Source of the DNA: Thauera sp.
GTDB taxonomy: Bacteria > Pseudomonadota > Gammaproteobacteria > Burkholderiales > Rhodocyclaceae
Assembly: GCA_024235615.1 (NCBI GenBank)
Contig: JACKMB010000001.1
Location: 620,001 to 684,000 of the forward strand
Length of the DNA: 64,000 nucleotides
Reading direction: 5' to 3'
The notes beneath the pieces are model-generated. The model searched no databases and was not told the origin of the DNA. It saw nothing but the letters and a program-made list of their open reading frames with translations. Within the stretch, counting starts at the first letter, position 1; each line of letters opens with the position of its first letter. Below, one piece after another: positions 49,601 to 59,214 of this stretch. Both the position numbers and the translations under genes were made by a program.

Positions 49601-51847
49601 CACGTCGGGCACGTACTGCGCGCCGGACTGCGCGGAGGCGCTGCCCGGGATCGTGCTCACCAGGGTCTCGCCGCCGAGCTTGCTCCCGGCGTTGTCGAAA
49701 CGCTGCAGGTAGATGTCGGAGCCGTTGGACCACACCGCGGCGAAGCCGCCGTCGTAGCCCGCCACATTGGCGTGATACTGCGTGCTCGAGGTGGTCGTGT
49801 TGACCACGAACTGCCCGCCCTGCGCGTTGCCGGCGGCGTCGAAGCGCTGCGCGAAGTTGCCCCAGCCGCTGCCGTCGTTGCCGGCGCTGTCCTGCCAGCT
49901 CACCACGAAGCCGCCGTCCGACAGCGCCGTGATCTGCGGCCAGCTCTGATCGCCATTGCCCAGGGTGTTGACGCGGAACTCGCCCCCGAGCGCCTCGCCG
50001 TTGTTGGCGAAGCGCTGGCCGTAGATGCCGCCGCTGCTGCCGTCCTGCCCCGAAGAGACCCACACCACCACGTAGCTGCCATCGGCGAGCGTGGCGGTCG
50101 AGGGCCATTCCTGCGTGCTCGCGGTCCAGGTGTTGACCACCTCCTCCGCCCACACCCGCGCCGCGCCGTCCTCCTCGCGCACGACCTGGATACGCAGCTC
50201 GCTTGCCGTGCTCGCACCGCCGTCGCCGTCGTAGACCCGGACCGCGATGTTCCGCTCGGCCTGCGGGCTGTTCGAGGTGTTGGCGTAGGTGAGGTTCTGC
50301 AGCAGCTGCTCGACCGCGTCGATGCTCGCGTTGGCGTTGAGCTCGATCACCAGTCCGGCCCCGTTGGTGCCGCCCGTGATCGTGCCGATCGCCACCGCGC
50401 CGCTGCCATCGTTGAAGCTGACTGTGCTGCCCGAGACGCCGATCTGGCCGACGCCGGTGCCTTCGTCACGCACACCGAGCTGGTCCTCGGCGCTGCCGAA
50501 GCGAGTGTAAAAAATTTCGACACGTCCGCCGTCGAAGTCGGCGGAATCCGCGTCGTGCAGGCTGACCACGGCATCGAGGAGCTGCGGCGCGGCGTTCACG
50601 GTGTTCTCGCCGAACACCAGCGTGCCGCCGAGCTCGTTCAGTTCCGGATTGGCCTGGCGGGGCAGCTCGGCGGGATCGCCGAAGAGCTGCTGGTAGATGC
50701 CCGAATAGCCACCGTCCGCCTCCTGATTGTCGGAGCGCCAGACGACCACGTAGTTGCCTGCGCCCAGGCTGGCGATCGCCGGCTCGTACTGCGAGGTCTG
50801 CGTCGGCGTGGGGGTGTTGACCTTGACCTGGCCGCCGAGCGCGGCACCGGCCGCGTCATATTCGCGCACGTAGACGTCCTGGTACGACCCGGTACCGGAC
50901 ACGTCGTAGTTGTCGTTGCGCCAGGTGACGGCGAAGCCGCCGCCGGCGAGCGCCGTCACCTCGGGCTGGTACTGGCTGCCGTTGATCGATTCATTGACGC
51001 GGAACTCGCCGCCGAGCGCCGAGCCGTCGGCCGCGTAGCGCTGCGCGTACACCCCGGCGCCGCTGCCGTCCTGGTTGTCGGAGCGCCAGGTCACGACGAA
51101 GCCGCCGCCCTCGAGCATCGCCACCGCCGGTTCGTACTGCGCACCGGAGGTCGCGGTGTTGACGCGGAACTCGCTGCCGGCGGCGGTGCCATCGGCGTTG
51201 TAGCGTTGCGCATAGACGCCGTAGCTGCTGCCGTCCTGGCTGTTGTCGCGCCAGACCACCACGAAGCGGCCGTCGGCGAGCGCGGCGACCTCGGGCTCGT
51301 ACTGCTCGCCCGAGGTCGTGGAGTTCACCCGGAACTCGGCACCGACCGCGCTGCCGTCGTTGGCGTAGCGCTGCGCGTAGATCCCCCAGCCACTGCCGTC
51401 CTGGCTGTACGAGGCCCACGCCGTGACGAAGCCGCCGTCGTAGGCCGCGACCGTGGGCAGCTCCTGCTGGCTGCTGGTGGTGGCGTTCACGCGCTGCTGG
51501 CCGCCGAGCGCGACGCCCAGCGCCGAGTAGCGCTGCATGTAGATGCCGTAGCTGCTGCCATCCAGGCCGCTCTGGTCGGTCCACAGGACCACGAAGCTGC
51601 CGTCCGACAGGCCAGTGACCTGCCCCTCGACCTGGTAGCCGCTGGTGCTGCTGTTGACGCGGAACTCGGGCCCGACCGGAATCCCCGAGGCGTCGTAGCG
51701 CTGCGCGTAGATGCCGTCGTTGCTGCCGTCCTGGGCGCGCGAGGTCCACACCACCACGTATCCGCCGCCTGCGAGCGGGGATACCGAAGGCTGGTATTGG
51801 TAGTCGGGGCTGTAGCTGTTGACCTTCTCTTCGGTGTAGAGGCTCAT
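31681..51847 (-). CDS. giant surface protein (~6,720 residues), one frameshift
   Basis: One gene of 20.2 kb. It starts MSLYTEEKVNSYSPDYQ at ATG 51847 behind an AGGGAG site. Residues about 1-4540 are eight blocks of seven ~50-residue repeats (FVVVW...QDGS..GVYAQRYDA..., then EFRVNT), separated by a ~130-residue module (DQLG..., GQIGVSG.TVSYGG, FNA.AT..AVE.LI.NLTY). Then follow a cadherin-like domain, about 15 PKD-like domains (14 with WGDG, one WNDG), four cadherin/VCBS-like repeats and a C-terminal domain (VDLSRFFASDDGS...IEVDFQ). An extra G at 33107/33108 shifts the frame in the second VCBS-like repeat; the neighbouring repeats lack it. There is no classical signal peptide, RTX nonapeptides, LPXTG or autotransporter barrel, so the export route is open. 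A role as adhesin or biofilm matrix protein is inferred from architecture. Confidence 0.85.
32372..33480 (-). repeat. four tandem cadherin/VCBS-like repeats (~94 residues each)
   Basis: Units of about 280 bases encoding LLANDSDADGDALLVLNY, NGVMNLLTDGSFTYTPD and GFVGSEVLTYTVSDG. The copies are almost identical in DNA; the one nearest the C-terminus has diverged most (DLDGDALLVLNYMPPTN). The extra G that breaks the frame is in the second copy from the N-terminal side. Confidence 0.9.
33490..37850 (-). repeat. array of about 15 PKD-like domains
   Basis: Domains with the PKD core (YSIDWGDGS) alternate as SGYSIDWGDGSVVSFTPAEW and LSYSIDWGDGSPVQVLS types. The segments around 33.77-34.33, 34.37-34.94 and 35.55-36.11 kb are near-identical copies of a two-domain unit of roughly 0.6 kb, evidence of recent tandem duplication. 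Confidence 0.88.
38220..51820 (-). repeat. eight ~1.7-kb superrepeats, each with seven ~50-residue repeats
   Basis: Blocks begin near 51820, 50150, 48450, 46740, 44520, 42820, 41105 and 39410. Each starts with VNTW/VNSY-type words after an acidic linker and holds exactly seven repeats. Blocks 2-4 are closest to one another, 5 and 6 form a pair, and 1, 7 and 8 share a third style. The junction between blocks 4 and 5 carries two copies of the ~130-residue module, which explains its 2.2-kb step. Confidence 0.85.
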
Positions 51848-52061
51848 TCTGGTGCTCCCTGGGCGTGCGGTTGGGTGGCATGAGCCACCGGCAAACACGA
51901 GTGGAAGCATCAAACATGCCTATGCGGCAAGTCGTTGAATGCATGAGAAGATCGACCCGCCCACGAGTCGATCACGCAAGGAAGGAAGGGTGAGTGTAAA
52001 AAAAACCGACAGCACTCCGGAGCGGGGAGCTCGAGCCGCTCGCTCGCGCACGCGGATCGGC

Positions 52062-52394
52062 TCAATAGTCCGCCAGGCTGGCACAGGTCTCCTCGCGCCC
52101 GGTCATGCGGCCGAAGCGCTGCAGGCGCTCGCGCACGAATTCGTCCGGCACGCGGCGATCGGCACAGTATTCGCGCAGCTGCATCGCCTGCGCGGCGAAC
52201 TGCAGGCGGCGCACGCTGTCGGCGAGCGCCGGGAAGCGATAACCGTCGGTGCGCCGCCACTCGGGCGTCGGCGCGCTCGCGGCGGGCGCGGCGGCCGCCG
52301 CGGGCGCCCTCTGGGCGAGGACCGGGCCGACGGACAGGGCGAGCGAGAGGGCAAGCGAAAGGGCGAGAAAGCGCCGCGGAATGTGAACGTGCAT
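52062..52394 (-). CDS. small secreted protein of unknown function
   Basis: A 110-residue protein with a clear Sec signal (RRFLALSLALSLALSVG, cleavage near VLAQ), an Ala/Pro linker and a C-terminal part TDGYRFPALADSVRRLQFAAQAM, LREYCADRRVPDEFVRERL and GREETCASLADY. Two Cys in the mature part may form a disulfide. I do not recognise the family. The ATG at 52394 is chosen for the signal peptide. It follows pntB on the same strand after a probable terminator, so it likely has its own promoter. Confidence 0.65.
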   Translation of the reverse strand: MHVHIPRRFLALSLALSLALSVGPVLAQRAPAAAAAPAASAPTPEWRRTDGYRFPALADSVRRLQFAAQAMQLREYCADRRVPDEFVRERLQRFGRMTGREETCASLADY

Positions 52395-52454
52395 CGGGCC
52401 GCAGGTACAGGGGAGACCCCTGCCCTTACGGCCCGATGCACTTCCGGCTTGAGC

Positions 52455-52482
52455 GAAACCCGCCGGCACTGGGGCCGGCGGG
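52455..52482 (-). terminator. probable terminator after pntB
   Basis: CCCGCCGGC (52459-52467) pairs with GCCGGCGGG (52474-52482) across a 6-base loop, and TTT follows on the minus strand. It lies 11 bases past the pntB stop. The T-tract is short. Confidence 0.5.
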
Positions 52483-52492
52483 CGGTTCGGCA

Positions 52493-53868
<1,376 letters not shown>

Positions 53869-53872
<4 letters not shown>

Positions 53873-54174
53873 TGCTCACCCCCCTGCTTGCGGCCGCCGG
53901 CCTTGAACATGCCCAGCATGCGCTCGGTCACGATGTAGCCGCCGGCGGCGTTGGCCGCGCCGAGGAACACCGCGAAGAAGCCGATCAGCAGCTGCAGCGG
54001 GCTTTCCGGGTCGGCATGGCCGAGCGCCACCATGGCGCCGATCAGCACGACGCCGTGCACGAAGTTGGAACCCGACATCAGCGGGGTGTGCAGGATCACC
54101 GGCACGCGCGAGATCACCTCGTAACCGGTGAACGCGGCCAGCGCGAAGATGTACAACGCGGTAAAGCCATCCAT
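53869..54174 (-). CDS. pntAB: NAD(P) transhydrogenase subunit alpha part 2
   Basis: A 101-residue membrane subunit: MDGFTALYIFALAAFTGYEVI, then RVPVILHTPLMSGSNFVHGVVLIGAM and LQLLIGFFAVFLGAANAAGGYIVTERML, the conserved helices of the PntA domain II when alpha is split in two genes. The ATG at 54174 follows a GGAGGAATTC site, 13 bases after the pntAA stop. The longer frame from 54351 reads antisense-like residues and is not used. The stop overlaps the pntB start. Confidence 0.95.
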
Positions 54175-54187
54175 TGCGAATTCCTCC

Positions 54188-55312
54188 TTACAGTCCGAGC
54201 GCCTGCTTGACGCCCGCGTGGCGAAGCTCGCCCGCATGCGCCAGGCAGCTGCCGGCCATGACCTCGTCCTCCCAGTCGAGCGCGAGCGCGCCGTCCTTGA
54301 TGAAGGGCGAGATGAAGTTGAACAGGTTCTTGGCGACCATCTCCGAGGCATGCACCGGCATGCGGCTGGGGATGTTGGTCGGGCCGATCACGAGCACGTC
54401 GTTGATCCACACCTTCTCGCCAGCCACCGTGCCCTCGACGTTGCCACCGGTCTCGGCCGCCATGTCGACCACGACCGCGCCCGGCTTCATGCGCGCGATC
54501 ATGTCGGCGGTGATGATGCGCGGCGCCTTCTTGCCCGGGATGGCGGCGGTGGTGATGAGCGCGTCGCACTGCGCCACCGCCTTGGCGAGGCGCTCGGCCT
54601 GCTTGGCCTTCTCCTCCTCGGTGAGCTCGCGCGCATAACCGCCCGCACCCACCGCCGACACGCCGGTGTCGACGAACTTGGCGCCAAGCGATTCGATCTG
54701 CTCGCGGGTCTCGGGCCGCACGTCGTAGGCCTCGACCATGGCGCCGATGCGGCGCGCGGTGGCGATCGCCTGCAGGCCGGCGACGCCGGCGCCGATGACC
54801 AGCACCTTGGCCGGGCGGATCGAGCCGGCAGCGTAGGTGAGCATCGGGAAGAACTTGGGCGAGTGGTCGGCGGCAATCAGCGCGCACTCGTAGCCCGCGA
54901 CCGCGCCCTGGCTGGACAGGATGTCCATGCTCTGCGCGCGCGAGATGCGCGGCAGCAGCTCGAGCGCGAAGGCGGAGACCTGGCCGTCCACGAGCTGCTG
55001 CACGCGCTCGGCGCTGTACCAGGGCTGCAACATGCCGCACAGCACGCTGCCGGGTTTCATCGCGGCGAGGGTCTCGGCCGAGGGCGGCTGCACGCACAGG
55101 ACCACGTCGGCCGCGGCGACGACATCGGCCGCGCTATCGACCCAGCTGACGTCCGCGAAGTCGGTCTCGCGGAAGTGCGCACCCTTGGCGGCGTCCTTCT
55201 GCATCACCACGCTGGCGCCCAGACCCTGGTATTTCTTCACCACGTCGGGGACGACGGACAAACGCCGTTCGCCAGGATGGATTTCCTTGAGCACTCCGAT
55301 GACCAGAGGCAT
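54188..55312 (-). CDS. pntAA: NAD(P) transhydrogenase subunit alpha part 1
   Basis: A 374-residue soluble NAD(H)-binding subunit (domain I): MPLVIGVLKEIHPGERRLS, PPSAETLAAMKPG, AQSMDILSSQGAVAGY, the Rossmann motif VLVIGAGVAGLQAIATA, ETREQIESLGAKFVD and VVDMAAETGGNVEGT. The split alpha subunit is the usual form in betaproteobacteria and Rhodospirillum. The ATG at 55312 has a GGAGGAG site. First gene of the pntAA-pntAB-pntB operon. Confidence 0.95.
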   Translation of the reverse strand: MPLVIGVLKEIHPGERRLSVVPDVVKKYQGLGASVVMQKDAAKGAHFRETDFADVSWVDSAADVVAAADVVLCVQPPSAETLAAMKPGSVLCGMLQPWYSAERVQQLVDGQVSAFALELLPRISRAQSMDILSSQGAVAGYECALIAADHSPKFFPMLTYAAGSIRPAKVLVIGAGVAGLQAIATARRIGAMVEAYDVRPETREQIESLGAKFVDTGVSAVGAGGYARELTEEEKAKQAERLAKAVAQCDALITTAAIPGKKAPRIITADMIARMKPGAVVVDMAAETGGNVEGTVAGEKVWINDVLVIGPTNIPSRMPVHASEMVAKNLFNFISPFIKDGALALDWEDEVMAGSCLAHAGELRHAGVKQALGL

Positions 55313-55503
55313 GGATGTACTCCTCCATATTGAGAGGTTAGAGGGGTTCGAAGAATGACGCGTCGGTCGCATGCCTCTTGATTGTTGTCTCTCCCTGCCC
55401 CGACTGGCGGGCCCGCGAGACCGACACGTATCGATATTAACTTCAATCAAGCTTCGCGCACCATCTTCGTGCAGCGGCAACACCATCTCCGCAATCTTTC
55501 TCA

Positions 55504-55720
55504 TGTAGGAGCGCCGGCAGGCGCGAAGGCAGCGGTGGAGTTCTGTGCGCGCGTCGATTGCGGCACCGCCGGATTCGCAGCTGCCGCAGCTCCTACAGGC
55601 GGGCCCGGGACGCGGGGTGGTTTCATGTAGGAGCGCCGGCAGGCGCGAAGGCAGCGGTGGAGTTCTGTGCGCGCGTCGATTGCCGCACCGCCGGGTTCGC
55701 AGCTGCCGCAGCGCCTGCAG
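55504..55720. repeat. REP cluster D with a ~94-base tandem duplication (55313-55745 gap)
   Basis: Type A reverse (55504-55527 and 55626-55649) and type B forward (55574-55597 and, decayed, 55696-55720) alternate. The stretch 55504-55597 recurs almost base for base at 55626-55719, including the non-REP spacer GGCAGCGGTGGAGTTCTGTG. The rest of the gap, 55313-55503, should hold the pntAA promoter; I see no convincing boxes. Confidence 0.85.
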
Positions 55721-55745
55721 GGTGGCTGGGGACGACCCGGTGGTT

Positions 55746-56534
55746 TCAGCGTGCGATGGCGGGCCGGGTGGGGGTGGCGGCGTCGGTGCGGGCTTCGACC
55801 AGCTTGACGACTGCGAGCGAGATGTTGTCGCCGGTGCCACCGGCGCGCTCGCGGCCGAGCGCGACCAGGCGTTCTGCGGCGGCACGCGCAGGAAACTCCT
55901 GCAGGGTCGAGGCGAGCTCGAACTCGGTGAAATGTGCCCACAGACCGTCCGAGCACAGCAGGAAGGCGTCGCCGCCGAGGGGCGACTCCTCGCGACCGTA
56001 GTCGATGCGCGGCTCGCGGTCGCTGCCCAGGCAGGATAGCAGCACGTTGCGCTGCGGGTGACGGAGCGCGCTGCGATCGTCCAGGCGGCCCTTGCGCACC
56101 AGCTCGGCCACGAGCGAGTGGTCGCCGCTTACCGACATCGTGCGCGTGCCGCGAAAGTGGTACATGCGCGAATCGCCGCAGTGCGCCCAGTAGGCCTTGC
56201 CCTGCTGCATCATGAAGACCACCGCGGTGCTGTGCGGGTCCTGCTCGCTGGTGAAGCGGGTCAGCTTGATGACGACGTGGGCCTCGTCGATGATGCTGCG
56301 CAGCAGGTGCTCGGGCGTCTCGTGCAGCGGCGCGTAGGCCTCGAAGTTCTGCCGCGCGCGCATCAGCACCTGCTCGGCGGCCATGGCGCCACCGCTATGG
56401 CCGCCCATGCCGTCCGCGAGCACCGCCATCATCATGCCCGGGCGCTTCGGGTGGCCGAACAGTGCGACGCGGTCCTGCTGTTCCTTGCGGTCGCCCAGAT
56501 GCATGGCGACACAGGTTTCGGCGGTGAAAGGCAT
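55746..56534 (-). CDS. PP2C-family serine/threonine phosphatase
   Basis: A 262-residue phosphatase of the Stp1/PrpC type: MHLGDRKEQQDRVALFG, the metal-binding VLADGMGGHSGGAMAAEQ, YWAHCGDSRMYHFRG, DHSLVAELVRKGRL, LCSDGLWAHF and GTGDNISLAVVKL. All metal-coordinating Asp residues are present. It removes phosphate from Ser/Thr of proteins phosphorylated by Hanks-type kinases. No kinase gene is adjacent. ATG 56534 fits homologue N-termini; a GTG at 56567 would add 11 residues. Neither has a clear ribosome-binding site. Confidence 0.88.
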   Translation of the reverse strand: MPFTAETCVAMHLGDRKEQQDRVALFGHPKRPGMMMAVLADGMGGHSGGAMAAEQVLMRARQNFEAYAPLHETPEHLLRSIIDEAHVVIKLTRFTSEQDPHSTAVVFMMQQGKAYWAHCGDSRMYHFRGTRTMSVSGDHSLVAELVRKGRLDDRSALRHPQRNVLLSCLGSDREPRIDYGREESPLGGDAFLLCSDGLWAHFTEFELASTLQEFPARAAAERLVALGRERAGGTGDNISLAVVKLVEARTDAATPTRPAIAR

Positions 56535-56659
56535 GGGGATAGGGTGGACGCGATCGGAACGGATCACGGGATGATATCAACCCGGCACAGGGCTCAGGCG
56601 GCAGGATGCCGTCCGGGGCTAAGGCCGGGCGTGAAATCCGTCACGCCCGGCGCGGTTCA

Positions 56660-57901
56660 TCACGAGGCCGTACCGAGGCGGGCGTCGATCAGCTCGATCC
56701 AGTGCAGCACCGGCTTGTCCGTGCCCGCCTGCAGGTGGGTGATGCAGCCGATGTTGGCCGAGGCGATCCGCCCGGCACCCCCCTCGAGCAGGGCGTCGAG
56801 CTTGTTCGCGCGCAGGCGGCCGGAAAGCTCGGGCTGGAGGATCGAGTAGGTGCCCGCCGAACCGCAGCACAGGTGGGCATCGCGCACCGGGGTGAGTTCG
56901 TAGCCCGCCGCCGTCAGCAGGGACTCGACCGTGCCGCGGATGCGCTGGCCGTGCTGCAGCGTGCAGGGCGCGTGCCAGGCGAGCGGCTCGCGCGGCTGCG
57001 CGCGGGCGGCGAGCCGCGCCCGCAGGGCCTCGCCCTCGGCGAGGACGAGCTCGGCGATGTCGCGCGTGAGCTCGGCGACTCGCCGCGCGCGCTCGGCATA
57101 CGCCGGGTCGTGCTGCAACAGGTGGCCATAGTCGCGCACCTGCACGCCGCAGCCGGAGGCCGTCATCACGATCGCCTCGATGCGCCCGGCCTCGATGTCG
57201 GGCCACCAGACGTCGATGTTGCGGCGGGCGTCGGCGCGCGCGCCCTCGGCGTCGTCGAGGTGGAAGCGCACCGCGCCGCAGCAGCCAGCGCCGGGCAGCT
57301 CCACCATCGAGATGCCGAGGGCGTCGAGCACGCGCGCCGCGGCGGCGTTGATCGAGGGCGCCATCGCCGGCTGCGCGCAACCGGCGAGCGCGATCACCCG
57401 GCGCGCGTGGCGCGGCGCCGGCCATGCACCGGCCGGGCGCAGCGTCGGCACCTTGTCCTGCAGCGACTTGGGCAGCAGCCCGCGCACCGCCCGCCCCGCC
57501 CCCATCGCCAGGCCGAACAGCCTGGGCCGCGGCACGAACTCGCGCAGCGTGCGCCGCATCAGCGCCTCGCCACCATGGCGCGGCACGCGCTCGGCGACCA
57601 CCGCGCGGCCGATGTCGAGCAGGCGGCTGTAGTGCACGCCGGAAGGACAGGTGGATTCACACGACCGGCAGGTGAGGCAGCGGTCGAGGTGCAGGCGGGT
57701 CTTCTCGGTGGGCTCGGCACCCTCGAGAACCTGCTTGATCAGGTAGATACGCCCGCGCGGGCCGTCGAGCTCGTCACCGAGCAGCTGGTAGGTCGGGCAG
57801 GTGGCGGTGCAGAAGCCGCAATGCACGCACTTGCGCAGGATTTCCTCGGCCTCGCGGCCCTCGGGGGTGTCGCGGATGAAATCGGCGAGCTGGGTCTGCA
57901 T
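56660..57901 (-). CDS. glcF: glycolate oxidase iron-sulfur subunit
   Basis: A 413-residue subunit with two [4Fe-4S] ferredoxin motifs, CVHCGFCTATCPTY and CLTCRSCESTCPSG, and two downstream CCG-type domains (PGAGCCGA and HLCCGSAGTY) as in heterodisulfide-reductase-like proteins. It passes electrons from the flavin subunit GlcD to the quinone pool in glycolate oxidation. The ATG at 57901 lies three bases after the glcE stop. Last gene of glcD-glcE-glcF. Confidence 0.95.
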   Translation of the reverse strand: MQTQLADFIRDTPEGREAEEILRKCVHCGFCTATCPTYQLLGDELDGPRGRIYLIKQVLEGAEPTEKTRLHLDRCLTCRSCESTCPSGVHYSRLLDIGRAVVAERVPRHGGEALMRRTLREFVPRPRLFGLAMGAGRAVRGLLPKSLQDKVPTLRPAGAWPAPRHARRVIALAGCAQPAMAPSINAAAARVLDALGISMVELPGAGCCGAVRFHLDDAEGARADARRNIDVWWPDIEAGRIEAIVMTASGCGVQVRDYGHLLQHDPAYAERARRVAELTRDIAELVLAEGEALRARLAARAQPREPLAWHAPCTLQHGQRIRGTVESLLTAAGYELTPVRDAHLCCGSAGTYSILQPELSGRLRANKLDALLEGGAGRIASANIGCITHLQAGTDKPVLHWIELIDARLGTAS

Positions 57902-57904
57902 GGC

Positions 57905-58975
57905 TCAGAACTCCGGGTAGAGACGGCCGGGGTTGAAGATCCCCGCGGGGTCGAAGGCCTGCTTCAATCGGCGATGCACCACCGCGAGCGGCGCGGCCAG
58001 GGGCTGGAACACGCCGGCAGCGCGATCGCCGGCGCGGAAGGCCGTGGCATGGCCGCCAAGCTCGACGGCGCGCGCGCGCACCGCCTGCGCATCGGCGGCG
58101 CCCGCGAGCCAGCGCTGCGCGCCGCCCCACTCGACGAGCTGGCGCCCGGGCAGGCCGAGCGCGGGCGCGGTCGAGGGCACGGACAGCCGCCACAGCACGC
58201 TGCCCTCCTCTACCGCGAAGCCGGGCAGGGTCTGCTCGCGCACCGCGGTCCACAAGGCCTGCGCCGCGCCAGGCGCGAGCGCCTCGCCGCCGAGCCGCGC
58301 ACAGGCCGCCTGCACCGCCGCCTCGGCGCCCGAAAGGCGCAGGTGCAGCACACCGTCCTGCCACAGCGTCGCCGACACCGGCAGCGGCTGGCCGCCCCAT
58401 TCGTTGACGCGCCGCAGCGCGCTCGCCTCGTCGAGCTCGAAGCGCAGCGTGGCCTCGGCCACCGGACGCGGCAGCACCTTGAGCGAGACCTCGAGCAGGA
58501 TGCCGAGCGTGCCCAGGCTGCCCGTGACCAGGCGGGAGATGTCGTAGCCGGCGACGTTCTTCATGACCTGGCCGCCGAAGCGCAGCACCTCGCCGCGGCC
58601 GTCGAGCAGCTTGACGCCGAGCATGAAGTCGCGCACCGCGCCGGCGTTCGCCCGCCGCGGCCCGGAAAGACCCGCGCCGACACAGCCGCCTACCGTGGCC
58701 CCGGGGCCGAAGTGCGGCGGCTCGAAGGCGAGGTACTGGCCCCTGTCGGCGAGCACCGCCTCGAGCTCGGCAAGCGGCGTAGCGCCGCGCACCGTCACCA
58801 CCAGCTCGGTGGGCTCGTAGGCGACCACGCCGTGGTTGGCGCGCAGATCGAAGGGCTCGCCCGCGAGCGGCCCGCCGTAGAAATCCTTGCTGCCGCCAGC
58901 GCGCAGGCACAGCGGCGTGCGCGCCGCCGCGGCCGCGCGTACGCGCTCGGCCCATTCCTTCTCGATCGTCGTCAT
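57905..58975 (-). CDS. glcE: glycolate oxidase FAD-binding subunit
   Basis: A 356-residue FAD-linked oxidase-type protein: ARTPLCLRAGGSKDFYG, VAYEPTELVVTVRGATPLAELEAVL, FEPPHFGPGATVGGCVGAGLSGPRR and LLDGRGEVLRFGGQVMKNVAGYD, ending GIFNPGRLYPEF. It pairs with GlcD and GlcF. The C-terminal GIFNPGRL motif matches GlcD-family ends. Start ATG 58975. Between glcD and glcE there is an unusual 239-base gap with a REP pair. Confidence 0.95.
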   Translation of the reverse strand: MTTIEKEWAERVRAAAAARTPLCLRAGGSKDFYGGPLAGEPFDLRANHGVVAYEPTELVVTVRGATPLAELEAVLADRGQYLAFEPPHFGPGATVGGCVGAGLSGPRRANAGAVRDFMLGVKLLDGRGEVLRFGGQVMKNVAGYDISRLVTGSLGTLGILLEVSLKVLPRPVAEATLRFELDEASALRRVNEWGGQPLPVSATLWQDGVLHLRLSGAEAAVQAACARLGGEALAPGAAQALWTAVREQTLPGFAVEEGSVLWRLSVPSTAPALGLPGRQLVEWGGAQRWLAGAADAQAVRARAVELGGHATAFRAGDRAAGVFQPLAAPLAVVHRRLKQAFDPAGIFNPGRLYPEF

Positions 58976-59074
58976 CGTCTCATCGTCCAGTCATTCATTT
59001 GCCCGACCGCGCCAGCGGTCGTCGGTGTGTTGCCGCGGGCGACGCCGCGCCCTTCCGATCACCGCGCCGTTTCG

Positions 59075-59167
59075 TGCAGGAGCGCCGGCAGGCGCGAAGG
59101 CGGTCGTCGGGGCAGGCAGGTGCATCGATGGCGGAGGCGCCGGTTCGCGCCTGCCGGCGCTCCTACA
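59075..59167. repeat. REP cluster E inside the glc operon
   Basis: Type A reverse at 59075-59098 (TGCAGG in place of TGTAGG) and type A forward at 59144-59167, in a back-to-back order with a 45-base spacer. The hairpin sits between the glcD stop and glcE start and could change expression of the downstream part of the operon. Confidence 0.8.
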
Positions 59168-59214
59168 TGAACCGTCAAGACGCCGGGTGGAGCGGCGCAA
59201 CTCACGCACCCGGT

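Noticed and set aside
33161-51883. Very long open frames on the plus strand (over 2,300 and 3,700 codons) opposite the giant gene
   Set aside because: They are antisense shadows. The repeated, GC-rich giant gene rarely gives stop codons on the other strand, and the translations are His/Arg/Val-rich repeats (HRHRDRAV) without known domains, while the minus strand encodes clear PKD and cadherin-like motifs.
55746-56567. PP2C phosphatase as part of a type VI secretion locus
   Set aside because: No T6SS, kinase or FHA gene is nearby; the neighbours are pnt and glc genes.
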